In this document: in pieces, positions 45,883 through 55,654 of the stretch
How the letters are laid out: every line of letters starts with the position of its first letter
How positions within the stretch are numbered: position 1 is the stretch's first letter
Assembly: GCF_001043175.1 (NCBI RefSeq)
Contig: NZ_CP011494.1
Location: forward strand, 2,728,001 to 2,792,000
Direction of reading: 5' to 3'
DNA length: 64,000 bases
Source: Marinobacter psychrophilus
GTDB lineage: Bacteria > Pseudomonadota > Gammaproteobacteria > Pseudomonadales > Oleiphilaceae
Notes under the pieces: model-generated
Databases searched by the model: none
The model's input: only the letters and a program-made list of their open reading frames with translations
Told to the model about the DNA's origin: nothing
Translations under genes and position numbers: made by a program

Positions 45883-47247
45883 TTAACTTAGCGCCGCCGC
45901 CACCGCGTCGAGATCATCGGCCACATCGGCAATTTCCCGCCGGGCCTGGTCCAGATCGCTCTGTTCCAAGCCCAGCTTAGCGGCCAGAGCGACGGTATCG
46001 TCGGGGACAAATTCATCACCAATACCGATGTCTTTAAGAAGGGCGTTTGCCAGTATCACTGCATTCACATAAAGTTGATGCTCGCCGCTGTATTCGCCGC
46101 ACTGGTGCATGGCTGCCGCCTTTATGACCGGTCCCGGCAAATTCCACAGCCGATGCAGAACACCACCAATGGTGCCGTGGCCCACAGCCATCATGGCTTG
46201 ATCAGCTCCGCCGAATATCTCCTGCTCCAATTGTTGCATACTGGCGTCTGGTTCGGCGTCACGCAACTCGCTGAGGCGAGCGTACTCTGCCGGAAACAAA
46301 TGCCCGATAAGAAGCAGCCCAAAATTATGCAAAAGCCCACACATATAGGCCATACCGGATTCGGCGCCGCAGCGACGGGCCAGGCTGGCGCTCAGAAAAG
46401 CGCAATACAAGGAATGGCGCCAAAATTGGTCAACCCCTAGCGGCCCCTCACGGGGCACATCAAAAGATTTTACTGCGGCAATACCCATAGCCACATGGGC
46501 GACCCGCTCAAATCCCAACACGCGTGCAACCGCATCCTGCACCGAATTGATCTGGCCGCGATAGCCGAACAGCGCCGAGCGGGCGTAACGCAGCAGTTGC
46601 GCAGTCATGCTTGGATCTAGCTCAATCACTTCGGCCAACTGTTTTGCAGTCGCCTCTGGTTTGGCCGTCAGTTCCAGGATCCGAAAAGCCAAAGCCGGCA
46701 TCGGCGGCAGTCGATACAGCTTTTGCAGCCTGGCAGCAATCTGATCCAGCGTTAGCTGGTTTGTGCTGACATCAAGCGCCAACTCTTTAACCAGCGGCCC
46801 TTTGCGGGCTCCAGCCAAAGCCAAACGCAGGCCGCGCCCCTCTAGCACCAAAAGCCGGCCATTGGAGCCACTGGTGAAGATCGCCTGGGGCAAGTCGTCC
46901 ATCTGGCTGTCTGCTAGCATAGGCAAATCGTAAGCTGCCCCCAGCGGCGGCAGAAAACCCGAATCGCAGTCGTCAAACAGACGGACAACCTGGCGTTCAG
47001 TCAGCACCTGCATCTGACGCCCCGTCAGCCGGTATACCGCGGCTAGATCTACCTCGCCATTCAGGCGGTGGGTGATCATTAGTGCACCCTTGCTGTCAAT
47101 CAGCACCGTGCCAGTAATGACCATCGACAGCGACTGACCGGCGGCACTGACGGCCGCTTCCAAGGTGGCCGCCGACAGCAAGCCCTGCGTCTGGAACGCA
47201 ATTGCCTTGCGAGCCAGAAACAGTTCAATTCGCGTTGCAGATTGCAA
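45883..47247 (-). CDS. YbaK-like / HDOD domain signalling protein
   Basis: 454 residues. The first 150 resemble the YbaK/ProXp-type aminoacyl-tRNA-associated domain (LIDSKGALMITHRLNGEVDLAAV, PPLGAAYDLPML). The remainder is an HDOD domain (LYRLPPMPALAFRILELTAKPEATAKQLA to LHNFGLLLIGHL), an HD-GYP-related but non-catalytic module used in signalling. The HD pair of true phosphohydrolases is missing. TTG start at 47247 has GGAG eight bases before. Role unknown; other HDOD proteins act in regulation of motility or stress. Confidence 0.85.
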   Translation of the reverse strand: MQSATRIELFLARKAIAFQTQGLLSAATLEAAVSAAGQSLSMVITGTVLIDSKGALMITHRLNGEVDLAAVYRLTGRQMQVLTERQVVRLFDDCDSGFLPPLGAAYDLPMLADSQMDDLPQAIFTSGSNGRLLVLEGRGLRLALAGARKGPLVKELALDVSTNQLTLDQIAARLQKLYRLPPMPALAFRILELTAKPEATAKQLAEVIELDPSMTAQLLRYARSALFGYRGQINSVQDAVARVLGFERVAHVAMGIAAVKSFDVPREGPLGVDQFWRHSLYCAFLSASLARRCGAESGMAYMCGLLHNFGLLLIGHLFPAEYARLSELRDAEPDASMQQLEQEIFGGADQAMMAVGHGTIGGVLHRLWNLPGPVIKAAAMHQCGEYSGEHQLYVNAVILANALLKDIGIGDEFVPDDTVALAAKLGLEQSDLDQARREIADVADDLDAVAAALS

Positions 47248-47300
47248 AATTCAACTCCAGCGATGTGCGTTACAAAAATGGCGGAGGTATTTTCGACATC

Positions 47301-49970
47301 TTAACCGGTGTTGCGCATACCCGCTGAGATCCCTGCCATGGTGACCTTTAGAGCCCTCTCAACCAATTCCGGCACTTTCCCGTTACGGTCGCCATCATCG
47401 CCGCCTTTGCCCTCACTTTGGCGCTCACGCCGCAGCAGTTCTGCCTGCAGATAATGCAATGGATCGGTATACGGATTACGCACATTCATAGAATGAGCAA
47501 ATACTGGCTCGTCTGCCAGCAGGTGGTCTTGTTGTTTCAATTCCAGCACCCGATGAATGCAGCGGCTCAAGCGCTGGCGCAGATTTTCACCCAGGGCCCG
47601 CAACGCCGGGTCGTCCACCAAGGTCTGCTCGTAATAGCTGGCGATGCGCAGGTCGGCCTTTGCCAAAACCATCTCCAGCATATCGATGTAGGTGCGGAAG
47701 AACGGCCAACCCGCCATCATTTCCCGCAACTGGTCTATACGCTGATCTTCGGCGGCGGCTTCCAGAGCGACGTCGCTGCCCAGCCAAGCCGGCAGCATCA
47801 GCCGCATTTGAGTCCAGGCAAATATCCAGGGTATGGCTCTTAGGCTTTCAACGCCACCACCGGCTTTGCGCCGCGCCGGGCGACTGCCCAAGGCCAGCTT
47901 GCCCAGCGCCTGCTCCGGGGTAACCTGTCGGAAATAAAGCACAAATTGCGGGTCGTCCCGCACCACGTCGCGATAAGCCTTTAACGAGCGCTCAGTCAAC
48001 CAGTTCATGGTTTCTCGCCAACCGTCTTTGGGCTGGGGCGGCGGCGCCAGTGTGGCCTCGATGACCGCAGTGGTGTAAAGCGTCAGACTTTGCACGGCAA
48101 GATCCGGCATGCCGAATTTGAAGCGAATCATCTCGCCCTGCTCGGTAATGCGAAAGCTGCCGTTGACCGATCCCGGCGGCTGCGAAAGGATCGCCCGGTT
48201 AGCCGGGCCGCCTCCACGACCAACCGTACCGCCACGGCCGTGGAACAAGGTCAAGCGCATATCGTATTCTGCAGCCACTTTTGTCAGCGCTTCCTGGGCT
48301 TGGTACTGGGCCCATGCAGCCATCATCTGGCCAGCATCTTTTGACGAATCGGAATAGCCGATCATGACTTCCTGCTTGCCGTCACAGTATTCGCGATACC
48401 AGTCAATCTGATAAAGCTCGGTCATGCTTTGCGGCGCGCCACTCAGGTCATTCAATGTTTCAAATAGCGGTACAACCGCCATTGGATACTGCATGCCCGC
48501 CTCGCGCAGCAGCAGAATAACGCTCAGCACATCGGACGGCTTACTGGCCATGGAAATCACATAAGAGCCCAACGCCTGCGGCGTTTGCTCGGCCACTACC
48601 TTGCAGGTAGCCAACACTTCCTGCACTGCTTCACTGGGCTGCCAGTTACGCGGAATCAGCGGGCGACGGCCTTTAAGCTCGCGCACCAGAAACGCCTGAC
48701 GTTCTACTTCTGACCAGGCTTGATAGTCCCCAAGCCCCAGATAACCCACAATTTCGGCCACAGCCTCAGCGTGGCGGGCCGCTTCCTGACGAATATCGAG
48801 ACGGCTCAGCGGCAAACCAAAGGTATGGGCGCGGCGAATAGTGTCCAGCAGCGGTCCATTGGCAATGTACTCAAGACCACATTCAACCAGTGAGCGGTAG
48901 CACAGCTCCAAGGGTTCAGTGAACTCACTGTTGGCGAACAATATGCCGTTGCTGTCGGCGTCAGCACCACTAATACTGGCTTCCGCCCAGTCACGGGTGC
49001 GGCTAAGCTGGTCGCGTAGCTCGCCCAGAATTTGGCGATAAGGCTCACGGGTATCGCCTACCCTTGCCCGCAGCTCATCGCTGGCCTGCCACATAGACAG
49101 TTCGGCGCGCAGCGCTGTGATGTCTTTCATATACAGATCTGCAGCCATCCAGCGGCCCAGCAAAAACACCTTGCGCGTAACCTGGTGGGTGACGTTAGGG
49201 TTGCCGTCACGGTCACCGCCCATCCAGGACGCTACCCGCACCGGAGTGGCTTGCAGCGGCAGGCCTTTACCGGTGGCTTCCACCAGAGCAGTATCCAGAC
49301 TTTCGAGGAATCTTGGTAACGCTGTCCACAGGCTGTTTTCGATCACCGCAAAGCCCCATTTGGCTTCGTCTACCGCAGTGGGGCGATCGTAACGAATTTC
49401 ATCGGTGTGCCAGGCCTCGGCAATCAGCCGGGTCAAACGGCGCACGATTCCGTCGCGCTCGCTGGGCATCAGATCCTGGTGGTCCAGCTGCTCCAGGCAG
49501 TCGGACATGTCGTCGTACTTCATAATCAGTGTGCGGCGGGTCACTTCTGTTGGGTGAGCTGTCAGCACAAACTCCACCCGCAAATTGACCACCTGACGGT
49601 GCAGTTCGTCAGCGCTTATGCCGCCAGCTAACAGACGCTGAAACACTTCGGAGAATGATTCCACCATCAGATCAGCGCTGTGACCGCGATTGCGACGGAT
49701 GCCATGATATTGCTCGGCCAGGTTGGCCAGGTTCAGAAATTGGTTAAAAGCCCGAGTCACCGGCAGGATTTCATCGTCGCCCAGTTGGCCCAACAAATTC
49801 ACCAGGCGTTGGCCCGAGCCACTTTCCTGGAGCCGGTCTGCTTTGGCAGCAGCTCGCACTTGTTCAATTGTGTCAAAGCACTGCTGCCCGGGATGCTGGC
49901 GTATACTCTGACCTAACAGCTCTCCCAGCATCCTCACGTTTTCCCGCAAATCCGGATGTAATTCAGTCAC
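47301..49970 (-). CDS. ppc: Phosphoenolpyruvate carboxylase
   Basis: Carboxylates phosphoenolpyruvate to oxaloacetate to refill the citric acid cycle. 889 residues; catalytic histidine in VLTAHPTEVTRRT and the arginine-glycine loop FHGRGGTVGRGGGPA are visible. C-terminal NTG ending is normal. GTG start at 49970 with AAGGA eight bases upstream. The HDOD gene lies 53 bases downstream; they may share transcription. Confidence 0.96.
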   Translation of the reverse strand: MTELHPDLRENVRMLGELLGQSIRQHPGQQCFDTIEQVRAAAKADRLQESGSGQRLVNLLGQLGDDEILPVTRAFNQFLNLANLAEQYHGIRRNRGHSADLMVESFSEVFQRLLAGGISADELHRQVVNLRVEFVLTAHPTEVTRRTLIMKYDDMSDCLEQLDHQDLMPSERDGIVRRLTRLIAEAWHTDEIRYDRPTAVDEAKWGFAVIENSLWTALPRFLESLDTALVEATGKGLPLQATPVRVASWMGGDRDGNPNVTHQVTRKVFLLGRWMAADLYMKDITALRAELSMWQASDELRARVGDTREPYRQILGELRDQLSRTRDWAEASISGADADSNGILFANSEFTEPLELCYRSLVECGLEYIANGPLLDTIRRAHTFGLPLSRLDIRQEAARHAEAVAEIVGYLGLGDYQAWSEVERQAFLVRELKGRRPLIPRNWQPSEAVQEVLATCKVVAEQTPQALGSYVISMASKPSDVLSVILLLREAGMQYPMAVVPLFETLNDLSGAPQSMTELYQIDWYREYCDGKQEVMIGYSDSSKDAGQMMAAWAQYQAQEALTKVAAEYDMRLTLFHGRGGTVGRGGGPANRAILSQPPGSVNGSFRITEQGEMIRFKFGMPDLAVQSLTLYTTAVIEATLAPPPQPKDGWRETMNWLTERSLKAYRDVVRDDPQFVLYFRQVTPEQALGKLALGSRPARRKAGGGVESLRAIPWIFAWTQMRLMLPAWLGSDVALEAAAEDQRIDQLREMMAGWPFFRTYIDMLEMVLAKADLRIASYYEQTLVDDPALRALGENLRQRLSRCIHRVLELKQQDHLLADEPVFAHSMNVRNPYTDPLHYLQAELLRRERQSEGKGGDDGDRNGKVPELVERALKVTMAGISAGMRNTG

Positions 49971-50065
49971 ATTGGCATCCTTTTGTCCTATTTAGGGCAG
50001 TATCAGACTTGTTCCTCATTAAGATACTAAGGAACCACTGCCGAAGTCTATGCGGCTTGACCGTG

Positions 50066-50914
50066 TCAGCGCTGACGCTCTACACCTTTCACTGACTGCC
50101 AGATGGCGTCCAGCGCCTCTAGGGTTTCGCTGTCTATATCACGGCCCTGAGCCAAAAGCTCGGCTTCGATAGCGCGAAAACGCGCTTCAAATTTATGATT
50201 GGTGCGTTTCAAAGCCTGCTCCGGGTTCACCTTCATAAAGCGCGCCAGATTCACGCACACGAACATCACATCACCCAGCTCGTCTTCCAGGGCGTCGCGT
50301 TCGCCGCTGCCGTCATAGGCGGCCTGCCAGGCTTCTTTCAGCTCATCAATCTCTTCGTGCAGTTTGTCGAACACTGGGGCAATATCGGGCCAGTCAAAGC
50401 CGTGGCGAGCAGCCCGATTTTGCAGCTTTTCAGCCCGCGCCATGGCCGGTAGAGTCCGGGCAATAGCGTCCAGACGCCCCGTAGGTTCGGCGCTATAAGG
50501 CGCAGGCTTTAGCGACCGTTCTTCTGCCTTGATGCGTTCCCAGCTCTGTTTGATCCAGTCTTCGTCTGGACGATTGTGTGGGTCAATCCGGCTCACCAGC
50601 GTGCCTTCAGGGAACACATGGGGGTGGCGACGGATCAGTTTACACACCAGATTGTCCACCACCGAGTCAAAATCGAAATGCTGCGATTCCTGCCCGATCT
50701 GGCTGTAAAAAATGACCTGAAACAGCAGGTCACCCAGCTCGTCTTCCAGGTTGGGATAATCCTCGCGTTCGATGGCGTCAGCCACTTCGTAGGCTTCTTC
50801 CAAGGTGTGGGGCACGATGGACGCAAACGTCTGGCGGGCATCCCAAGGGCAACCGGTGTCTGGATCGCGTAGGCGAACCATCAGGGTTTTCAAGTCGTCC
50901 AGCGAATAGCTCAT
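50066..50914 (-). CDS. mazG: Nucleoside triphosphate pyrophosphohydrolase MazG
   Basis: Two-domain all-alpha NTP pyrophosphatase of 282 residues, with ExxE metal motifs in each half (NLEDELGDLLFQVIF and ALEDELGDVMFVCVN). MazG clears abnormal nucleotides and can lower ppGpp. It starts one base into the stop of relA (TGATG overlap), so it is coupled to the ppGpp synthase. Confidence 0.95.
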   Translation of the reverse strand: MSYSLDDLKTLMVRLRDPDTGCPWDARQTFASIVPHTLEEAYEVADAIEREDYPNLEDELGDLLFQVIFYSQIGQESQHFDFDSVVDNLVCKLIRRHPHVFPEGTLVSRIDPHNRPDEDWIKQSWERIKAEERSLKPAPYSAEPTGRLDAIARTLPAMARAEKLQNRAARHGFDWPDIAPVFDKLHEEIDELKEAWQAAYDGSGERDALEDELGDVMFVCVNLARFMKVNPEQALKRTNHKFEARFRAIEAELLAQGRDIDSETLEALDAIWQSVKGVERQR

Positions 50915-53145
50915 CAGCGTTTTCTCTTAGCCTCAATGACGTTGGGTAGGTTGCGAATCTGGGACAGCAGTTTGGCCAGTTGTTCCAAGTCGGAGATTTC
51001 TACAGTGACCGTCAGGTTGGCCGTGTTGTCGTCACGATTGCTCTGGGTGTGTAACGCCAGCACATCGCAGCGTGATGCCGACAGCACTTGGGTGATATCG
51101 CGCAAAAGGCCCGAACGGTCATAAGCGTCAACGCTGATATCCACCGGGTATACCGAGGCTTGGCGCCCGCCCCAGCTGACCTCGATAATGCGGTGTGGCT
51201 CTGTTTCCACCAGACCCATATAGGTGTTGCAGTCCTGCTGGTGGACGGTCACACCACGGCCAACGGTGATGTAGCCGCCAATATCATCCCCCGGTAGGGG
51301 CTTACAGCATTTAGCCACCTGGGTTTTCAGCTGCCCCACACCCACAATGCGAATGTCAGATTCGGTATCGTAGGCTTTGCTTTGCTTGCGCAGCTTCAGT
51401 TCGGGCTGTTCATGTTTTGGCTCCAGCATTTGCTGGGCCAAATTGGCCACTTGGGCCGGGCGCAGGTCGCCCGCGCCAATGGCTGCACACATGTCTTCAG
51501 CGCTGTGGTAGTTCACTTTCTTGGCGAGCAGTTCCAGATTGCAGTCGTGCAATGACAAACGCTTGAATTCGTCGTCAAGAATGGTGCGGCCATCACTGAT
51601 ATTGCGACCGCGGTCTTGCTGTTTAAACCAACTAATGACCTTGGCGCGGGAGCGCGAACTCCGAATGTAACCCAGGTTGGGGTTGAGCCAGTCGCGGCTG
51701 GGCGTCGCACTTTTAGACGTCAGTATGAACACCTGGTCGCCAGTTTTCAGCGGGTAGATCAAGGGCACAATACGCCCGTTGATGCGCGCGCCTCGGCAAG
51801 CGTGACCAACTTCTGTATGTACCCGGTAAGCAAAGTCTACGGCGGTGGAACCCTGAGGCAGATCAACCACGTGACCCTCAGGCGTAAACACGTAAACCCG
51901 ATCTGATGTCACCTCGGATTTCAGGTGCTCCGCCAAGCCGGACTGATCGCCCAGCTCCTCTTGCCACTCCAGCACCTGGCGCAGCCAGTTTATTTTGGCA
52001 TCGTAACCGGTGGATTTGTTTTTTGTGTCAGTACCTTTATAAAGCCAATGGGCGCAAACACCCAGTTCGGCTTCTTCGTGCATGTCATGGGTGCGAATCT
52101 GCACTTCCATCACCTTGCCTTCCGGGCCGATGACCGCGGTGTGCAGAGACTGGTAACCATTTTCTTTAGCGTTAGCGATGTAGTCGTCAAATTCGTTAGG
52201 AATATGGCGCCAAAGGCTGTGGACTATGCCCAACACGGCGTAACAGTCGCGCACCTCCGGCACCAGAATACGCACCGCGCGCACGTCGTACACCTGGCTG
52301 AAATCAATGCTTTTTCTGCGCATTTTGCGCCAGATGCTATAGATGTGTTTAACGCGGCCCGACACATCGCCTTTGATGCCGGTGCTGCCCAGCTCTGACT
52401 CCAGCGCAGCCACGGCCCGTTTGATGTAGCTTTCCCGATTCAGGCGCTTTTCATCCAACAGATTGGCAATCTTCTTGTAAGCGGTTTCGTGCAGGTAGCG
52501 GAAAGACAGGTCTTCCAGCTCCCATTTGATGTAGCCAATGCCCAGCCGGTGCGCCAACGGGGCGTATATATCAAATACTTCCCGCGCAACCCGCATGCGC
52601 TTTTCCGGCAGTGCGTCTTTCACTTCGCGAATGGCGCAGGTGCGTTCAGCGAGTTTGATCAGCGCAACCCGCACGTCGTCAACCATGGTCACAAGCATTT
52701 TACGCACGTTGTCGAGCTGACCTTCGCTCTGGCCCAAAACGTTGCCTTTCAGGGGGTGATGGATAGACGAAATCGCCGCCATTTGCAGCACGCCTTTGAT
52801 CAGGCCAGCCACTTCGTCGCCAAACTCTTTACGCACAGCTTCCAGCGTTACCCGTTCTTCGCGTACAGCGCGATACAGCACAGCAGCCGTCAGACTGGCC
52901 TGATCCAGGTGCAGTTCTGCCAGCACTCGAGCCATTTCAATGCCGGTACGGAAACTGCTGGCGCCAGGGGTCCATTGTCGGTCTTCCCGATAGGCCTGAA
53001 GGTCTATCGCCGCGGATCTTTCGCAAGCTTGGCGCAGCAGACTGTCATCCTCAAGTCGGGTCTGCTCAGCCAGCTGGCGCACGCAGTGAGCAATGTCTAC
53101 TTCACCGCTGCCGGTTACGGCGTAATCTTCGCGAACTTTTACCAT
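50914..53145 (-). CDS. relA: GTP pyrophosphokinase RelA
   Basis: Ribosome-associated ppGpp synthase of 743 residues. The N-terminal HD hydrolase domain is degenerate (no HD dyad in LTAAVLYRAVREERV), which marks RelA rather than SpoT. The synthetase domain follows, then TGS (VYVFTPEGHVVDLPQGSTAVDFAY), zinc-finger-like CCKPLPGDDIGGY and a C-terminal ACT/RRM domain. It is coupled to mazG and sits directly behind rlmD, as in Pseudomonas. Confidence 0.96.
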   Translation of the reverse strand: MVKVREDYAVTGSGEVDIAHCVRQLAEQTRLEDDSLLRQACERSAAIDLQAYREDRQWTPGASSFRTGIEMARVLAELHLDQASLTAAVLYRAVREERVTLEAVRKEFGDEVAGLIKGVLQMAAISSIHHPLKGNVLGQSEGQLDNVRKMLVTMVDDVRVALIKLAERTCAIREVKDALPEKRMRVAREVFDIYAPLAHRLGIGYIKWELEDLSFRYLHETAYKKIANLLDEKRLNRESYIKRAVAALESELGSTGIKGDVSGRVKHIYSIWRKMRRKSIDFSQVYDVRAVRILVPEVRDCYAVLGIVHSLWRHIPNEFDDYIANAKENGYQSLHTAVIGPEGKVMEVQIRTHDMHEEAELGVCAHWLYKGTDTKNKSTGYDAKINWLRQVLEWQEELGDQSGLAEHLKSEVTSDRVYVFTPEGHVVDLPQGSTAVDFAYRVHTEVGHACRGARINGRIVPLIYPLKTGDQVFILTSKSATPSRDWLNPNLGYIRSSRSRAKVISWFKQQDRGRNISDGRTILDDEFKRLSLHDCNLELLAKKVNYHSAEDMCAAIGAGDLRPAQVANLAQQMLEPKHEQPELKLRKQSKAYDTESDIRIVGVGQLKTQVAKCCKPLPGDDIGGYITVGRGVTVHQQDCNTYMGLVETEPHRIIEVSWGGRQASVYPVDISVDAYDRSGLLRDITQVLSASRCDVLALHTQSNRDDNTANLTVTVEISDLEQLAKLLSQIRNLPNVIEAKRKR

Positions 53146-53162
53146 GTCGACTCTTTTCCAGA

Positions 53163-53194
53163 TTAGCCGGAATCGCGTTTAACCAGAATCACGT
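53163..53194 (-). repeat. 16-bp tandem duplication at the rlmD stop codon
   Basis: On the minus strand ACGTGATTCTGGTTAA and ACGCGATTCCGGCTAA adjoin. The TAA of the first copy is the rlmD stop, and the second copy repeats the final codons and another TAA inside the relA spacer. Confidence 0.85.
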
Positions 53195-54525
53195 TCAAAA
53201 AGCGCGATGGATTCCACATGAGTAGTATGCGGGAACATATCCATGACACCCGCTTGCACCAAGCGGTAGCCGTTACGCACCATAACGCCCGCATCTCGCG
53301 CCAAGGTGGCCGGGTTGCAAGACACATACACAATACGGCTAGCGTTAAAGGCGGTTAAGTACTGGCAAATGTCTTCGGCGCCGGAGCGCGGCGGGTCAAT
53401 CAGGATTTTGTCGAAACCCTCTTTGGCCCAGCTCTGGCCAGTAAAATCGCCGTGCAAGTCGGCACCAAAAAAAGTCACATTATCCAGGCCGTTCAGCGCG
53501 GCGTTCTCGCGGCCGCGCTCAACCATGGCGTCGTCGCCTTCAACACCGACCACCTGGCCACCACTGCGAGCCAGCGGCAGGGTAAAATTACCCAAGCCGC
53601 AAAAAAGATCCAAGACTCGCTCACCGGGCTGCACATCCAGCCAGTCGATGGCGCGCTTAACCATTACCTGGTTGATGCTGGCATTCACCTGGGTGAAATC
53701 CATTGGGTGAAACGCCAGGGTCAAATCAAATTCCGGCAAGCTGTAACTTAAACGTTCATCCTGGCGACCGGCAGATTTCGGCCAAATACGGTGAACCGTG
53801 TCCGGGCCTTTAGGTTGCAAATAGATGTGCAGATCGTGGTTTTGACCAAACACAATCAGCTTGCTGCGGTCACCGTCGCTCAAGTCCTCCATATTACGGA
53901 ACACCATCACGGCCACATCATCACCGCAGGCAACCTCTACCTGGGGAATGCGGTCAAAAGCATCCATGCCGTGCAGCAATTCGCGCAGCGGCATAATGCG
54001 TTCACCAATACGTGGGTCCAGCACCAGGCAGCGGTCAATATCCGTCAGGAAATTACTACTCTTTTCGCGGAAGCCAACCAGCACTGAGTCACGTGCTGTT
54101 ACGAAACGCACACCCAGCCGCGCTTTGCGGCGGTAACCCAAGGTGTCAGCGCGCAGTGGTTTAACCCACTGTTCGGGCTCGGTACCACCAAAATGGGTAA
54201 AGTGCTCTTTCAGAGTGTTTTCCTTGAACGCAATCTGCGCTTCTGCACTCATGTGCTGCAGGCTGCAGCCACCGCACACGGCGGCAAAGTCGCAGGGCGG
54301 AACCTGGCGGTCGGGAGCCGCGTTGAGTACCTCAAGGGTACGCAATTCGTCAAATTTGCTGCGACTGCCAACCATCTTCGCCAACACTGTTTCGCCTGGC
54401 AGCGCGCCACTGACAAATTGGACCTTACCCTCGTTACGGGCAATACCACGGCCATCATGGCCGAGCTTTTCGACCTCGCAGCGCACAGGCTCCTGGGGCA
54501 ACACTTTTCTGCGTCTTCTACTCAT
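53179..54525 (-). CDS. rlmD: 23S rRNA (uracil(1939)-C(5))-methyltransferase
   Basis: TrmA/RumA-family enzyme. Starting at ATG 54525 gives 448 residues; a TTG one codon earlier is possible. N-terminal TRAM domain, Fe-S cysteines in [16 protein letters not shown] (and a fourth further on), SAM motif [15 protein letters not shown], catalytic cysteine in [14 protein letters not shown]. Located between cysM and relA, the order seen in Pseudomonas. Confidence 0.95.
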   Translation of the reverse strand: MSRRRRKVLPQEPVRCEVEKLGHDGRGIARNEGKVQFVSGALPGETVLAKMVGSRSKFDELRTLEVLNAAPDRQVPPCDFAAVCGGCSLQHMSAEAQIAFKENTLKEHFTHFGGTEPEQWVKPLRADTLGYRRKARLGVRFVTARDSVLVGFREKSSNFLTDIDRCLVLDPRIGERIMPLRELLHGMDAFDRIPQVEVACGDDVAVMVFRNMEDLSDGDRSKLIVFGQNHDLHIYLQPKGPDTVHRIWPKSAGRQDERLSYSLPEFDLTLAFHPMDFTQVNASINQVMVKRAIDWLDVQPGERVLDLFCGLGNFTLPLARSGGQVVGVEGDDAMVERGRENAALNGLDNVTFFGADLHGDFTGQSWAKEGFDKILIDPPRSGAEDICQYLTAFNASRIVYVSCNPATLARDAGVMVRNGYRLVQAGVMDMFPHTTHVESIALFERDSG

Positions 54526-54550
54526 CAATTCTTCTCTTTTTTAATCAGAC

Positions 54551-55444
54551 TCAAGCGCCAGGAAATACGCCGGTAGACAGGTAGCGGTCACCACGGTCAC
54601 AGATAATGCCCACGATGACGGCGTTTTCAAGCGTTTGGGAAAGTCGCAGCGCCGCAGCGATGGAACCGCCAGACGATACGCCGCAAAAAATACCTTCTTT
54701 TTCGGCCAGCGCACGCATCATGGTTTCTGCCTCGACCTGACCAATATCCATTACCTGATCAACCGCCTTGGCATCAAAAATTTTAGGCATGTAGGCTTCT
54801 GGCCAACGCCGAATACCCGGTATGGCCGCGCCATCACTGGGTTGTAGACCAACAATGCGGACGTCAGGGTTGCGTTCCTTCAAATAACGGGACACGCCCA
54901 TAATCGTACCCGTGGTGCCCATCGAGGCCACGAAGTGGGTTACCCGGCCATTGGTCTGCTGCCAGATTTCAGGGCCGGTGGTGCGGTAGTGCGCCAGTGG
55001 GTTGTCAGCATTGGCAAACTGATCCAAAACCTTGCCTTTGCCGCCGGCCTGCATGCGTTCGGCCAGATCGCGGGCGCCTTCCATACCGTCTTCCTTGCTC
55101 ACAGCAATAATTTCAGCGCCATAAGCGCGCATGGACGCGCGCCTCTCTTCGCTCATATTGGAGGGCATAATCAACACCATGCGGTAACCCTTTATCGCCG
55201 CCGCCATAGCCAAGGCAATACCGGTATTACCGCTGGTAGCTTCAATCAGAGTATCACCGGGCTTGATGTCGCCGCGGATTTCGGCTTGTTGGATCATGCT
55301 GATCGCGGGTCGATCTTTGACCGATCCAGCCGGATTATTACCTTCCAGTTTGGCAAGGATGACATTACTGGTATCGCCTGGCAGGCGCTGCAGGCGAACC
55401 AGGGGGGTTTTACCAACATAATCTTCAATGGTTGGAAAGTACAT
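54551..55444 (-). CDS. cysM: Cysteine synthase B
   Basis: PLP enzyme that makes cysteine from O-acetylserine with sulfide or thiosulfate. 297 residues; the PLP lysine is in NPAGSVKDRPA and the phosphate loop is EATSGNTGIALA; the short C-terminus and PSNMSEER loop fit CysM. Divergent from barA and followed by rlmD, as around gacS in Pseudomonas. Confidence 0.94.
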   Translation of the reverse strand: MYFPTIEDYVGKTPLVRLQRLPGDTSNVILAKLEGNNPAGSVKDRPAISMIQQAEIRGDIKPGDTLIEATSGNTGIALAMAAAIKGYRMVLIMPSNMSEERRASMRAYGAEIIAVSKEDGMEGARDLAERMQAGGKGKVLDQFANADNPLAHYRTTGPEIWQQTNGRVTHFVASMGTTGTIMGVSRYLKERNPDVRIVGLQPSDGAAIPGIRRWPEAYMPKIFDAKAVDQVMDIGQVEAETMMRALAEKEGIFCGVSSGGSIAAALRLSQTLENAVIVGIICDRGDRYLSTGVFPGA

Positions 55445-55654
55445 AATGAGTCCCTGTGGTACACTTTTAGTGTTAAATCATACGCTTTATAGCGACTCCA
55501 GCCCAATACAGCTTATTGCTATCGCAAGAGCCTGGCGCTATCGCTACGAATTAGGTTACCTGCTGCCGGCAACAACACCCGTCGGGCGCAAATACCGAAC
55601 CAACAGACTTATGCCCGTAGTCAGCGGGCAAAATGCCATTTTCAGGGATTGTTT

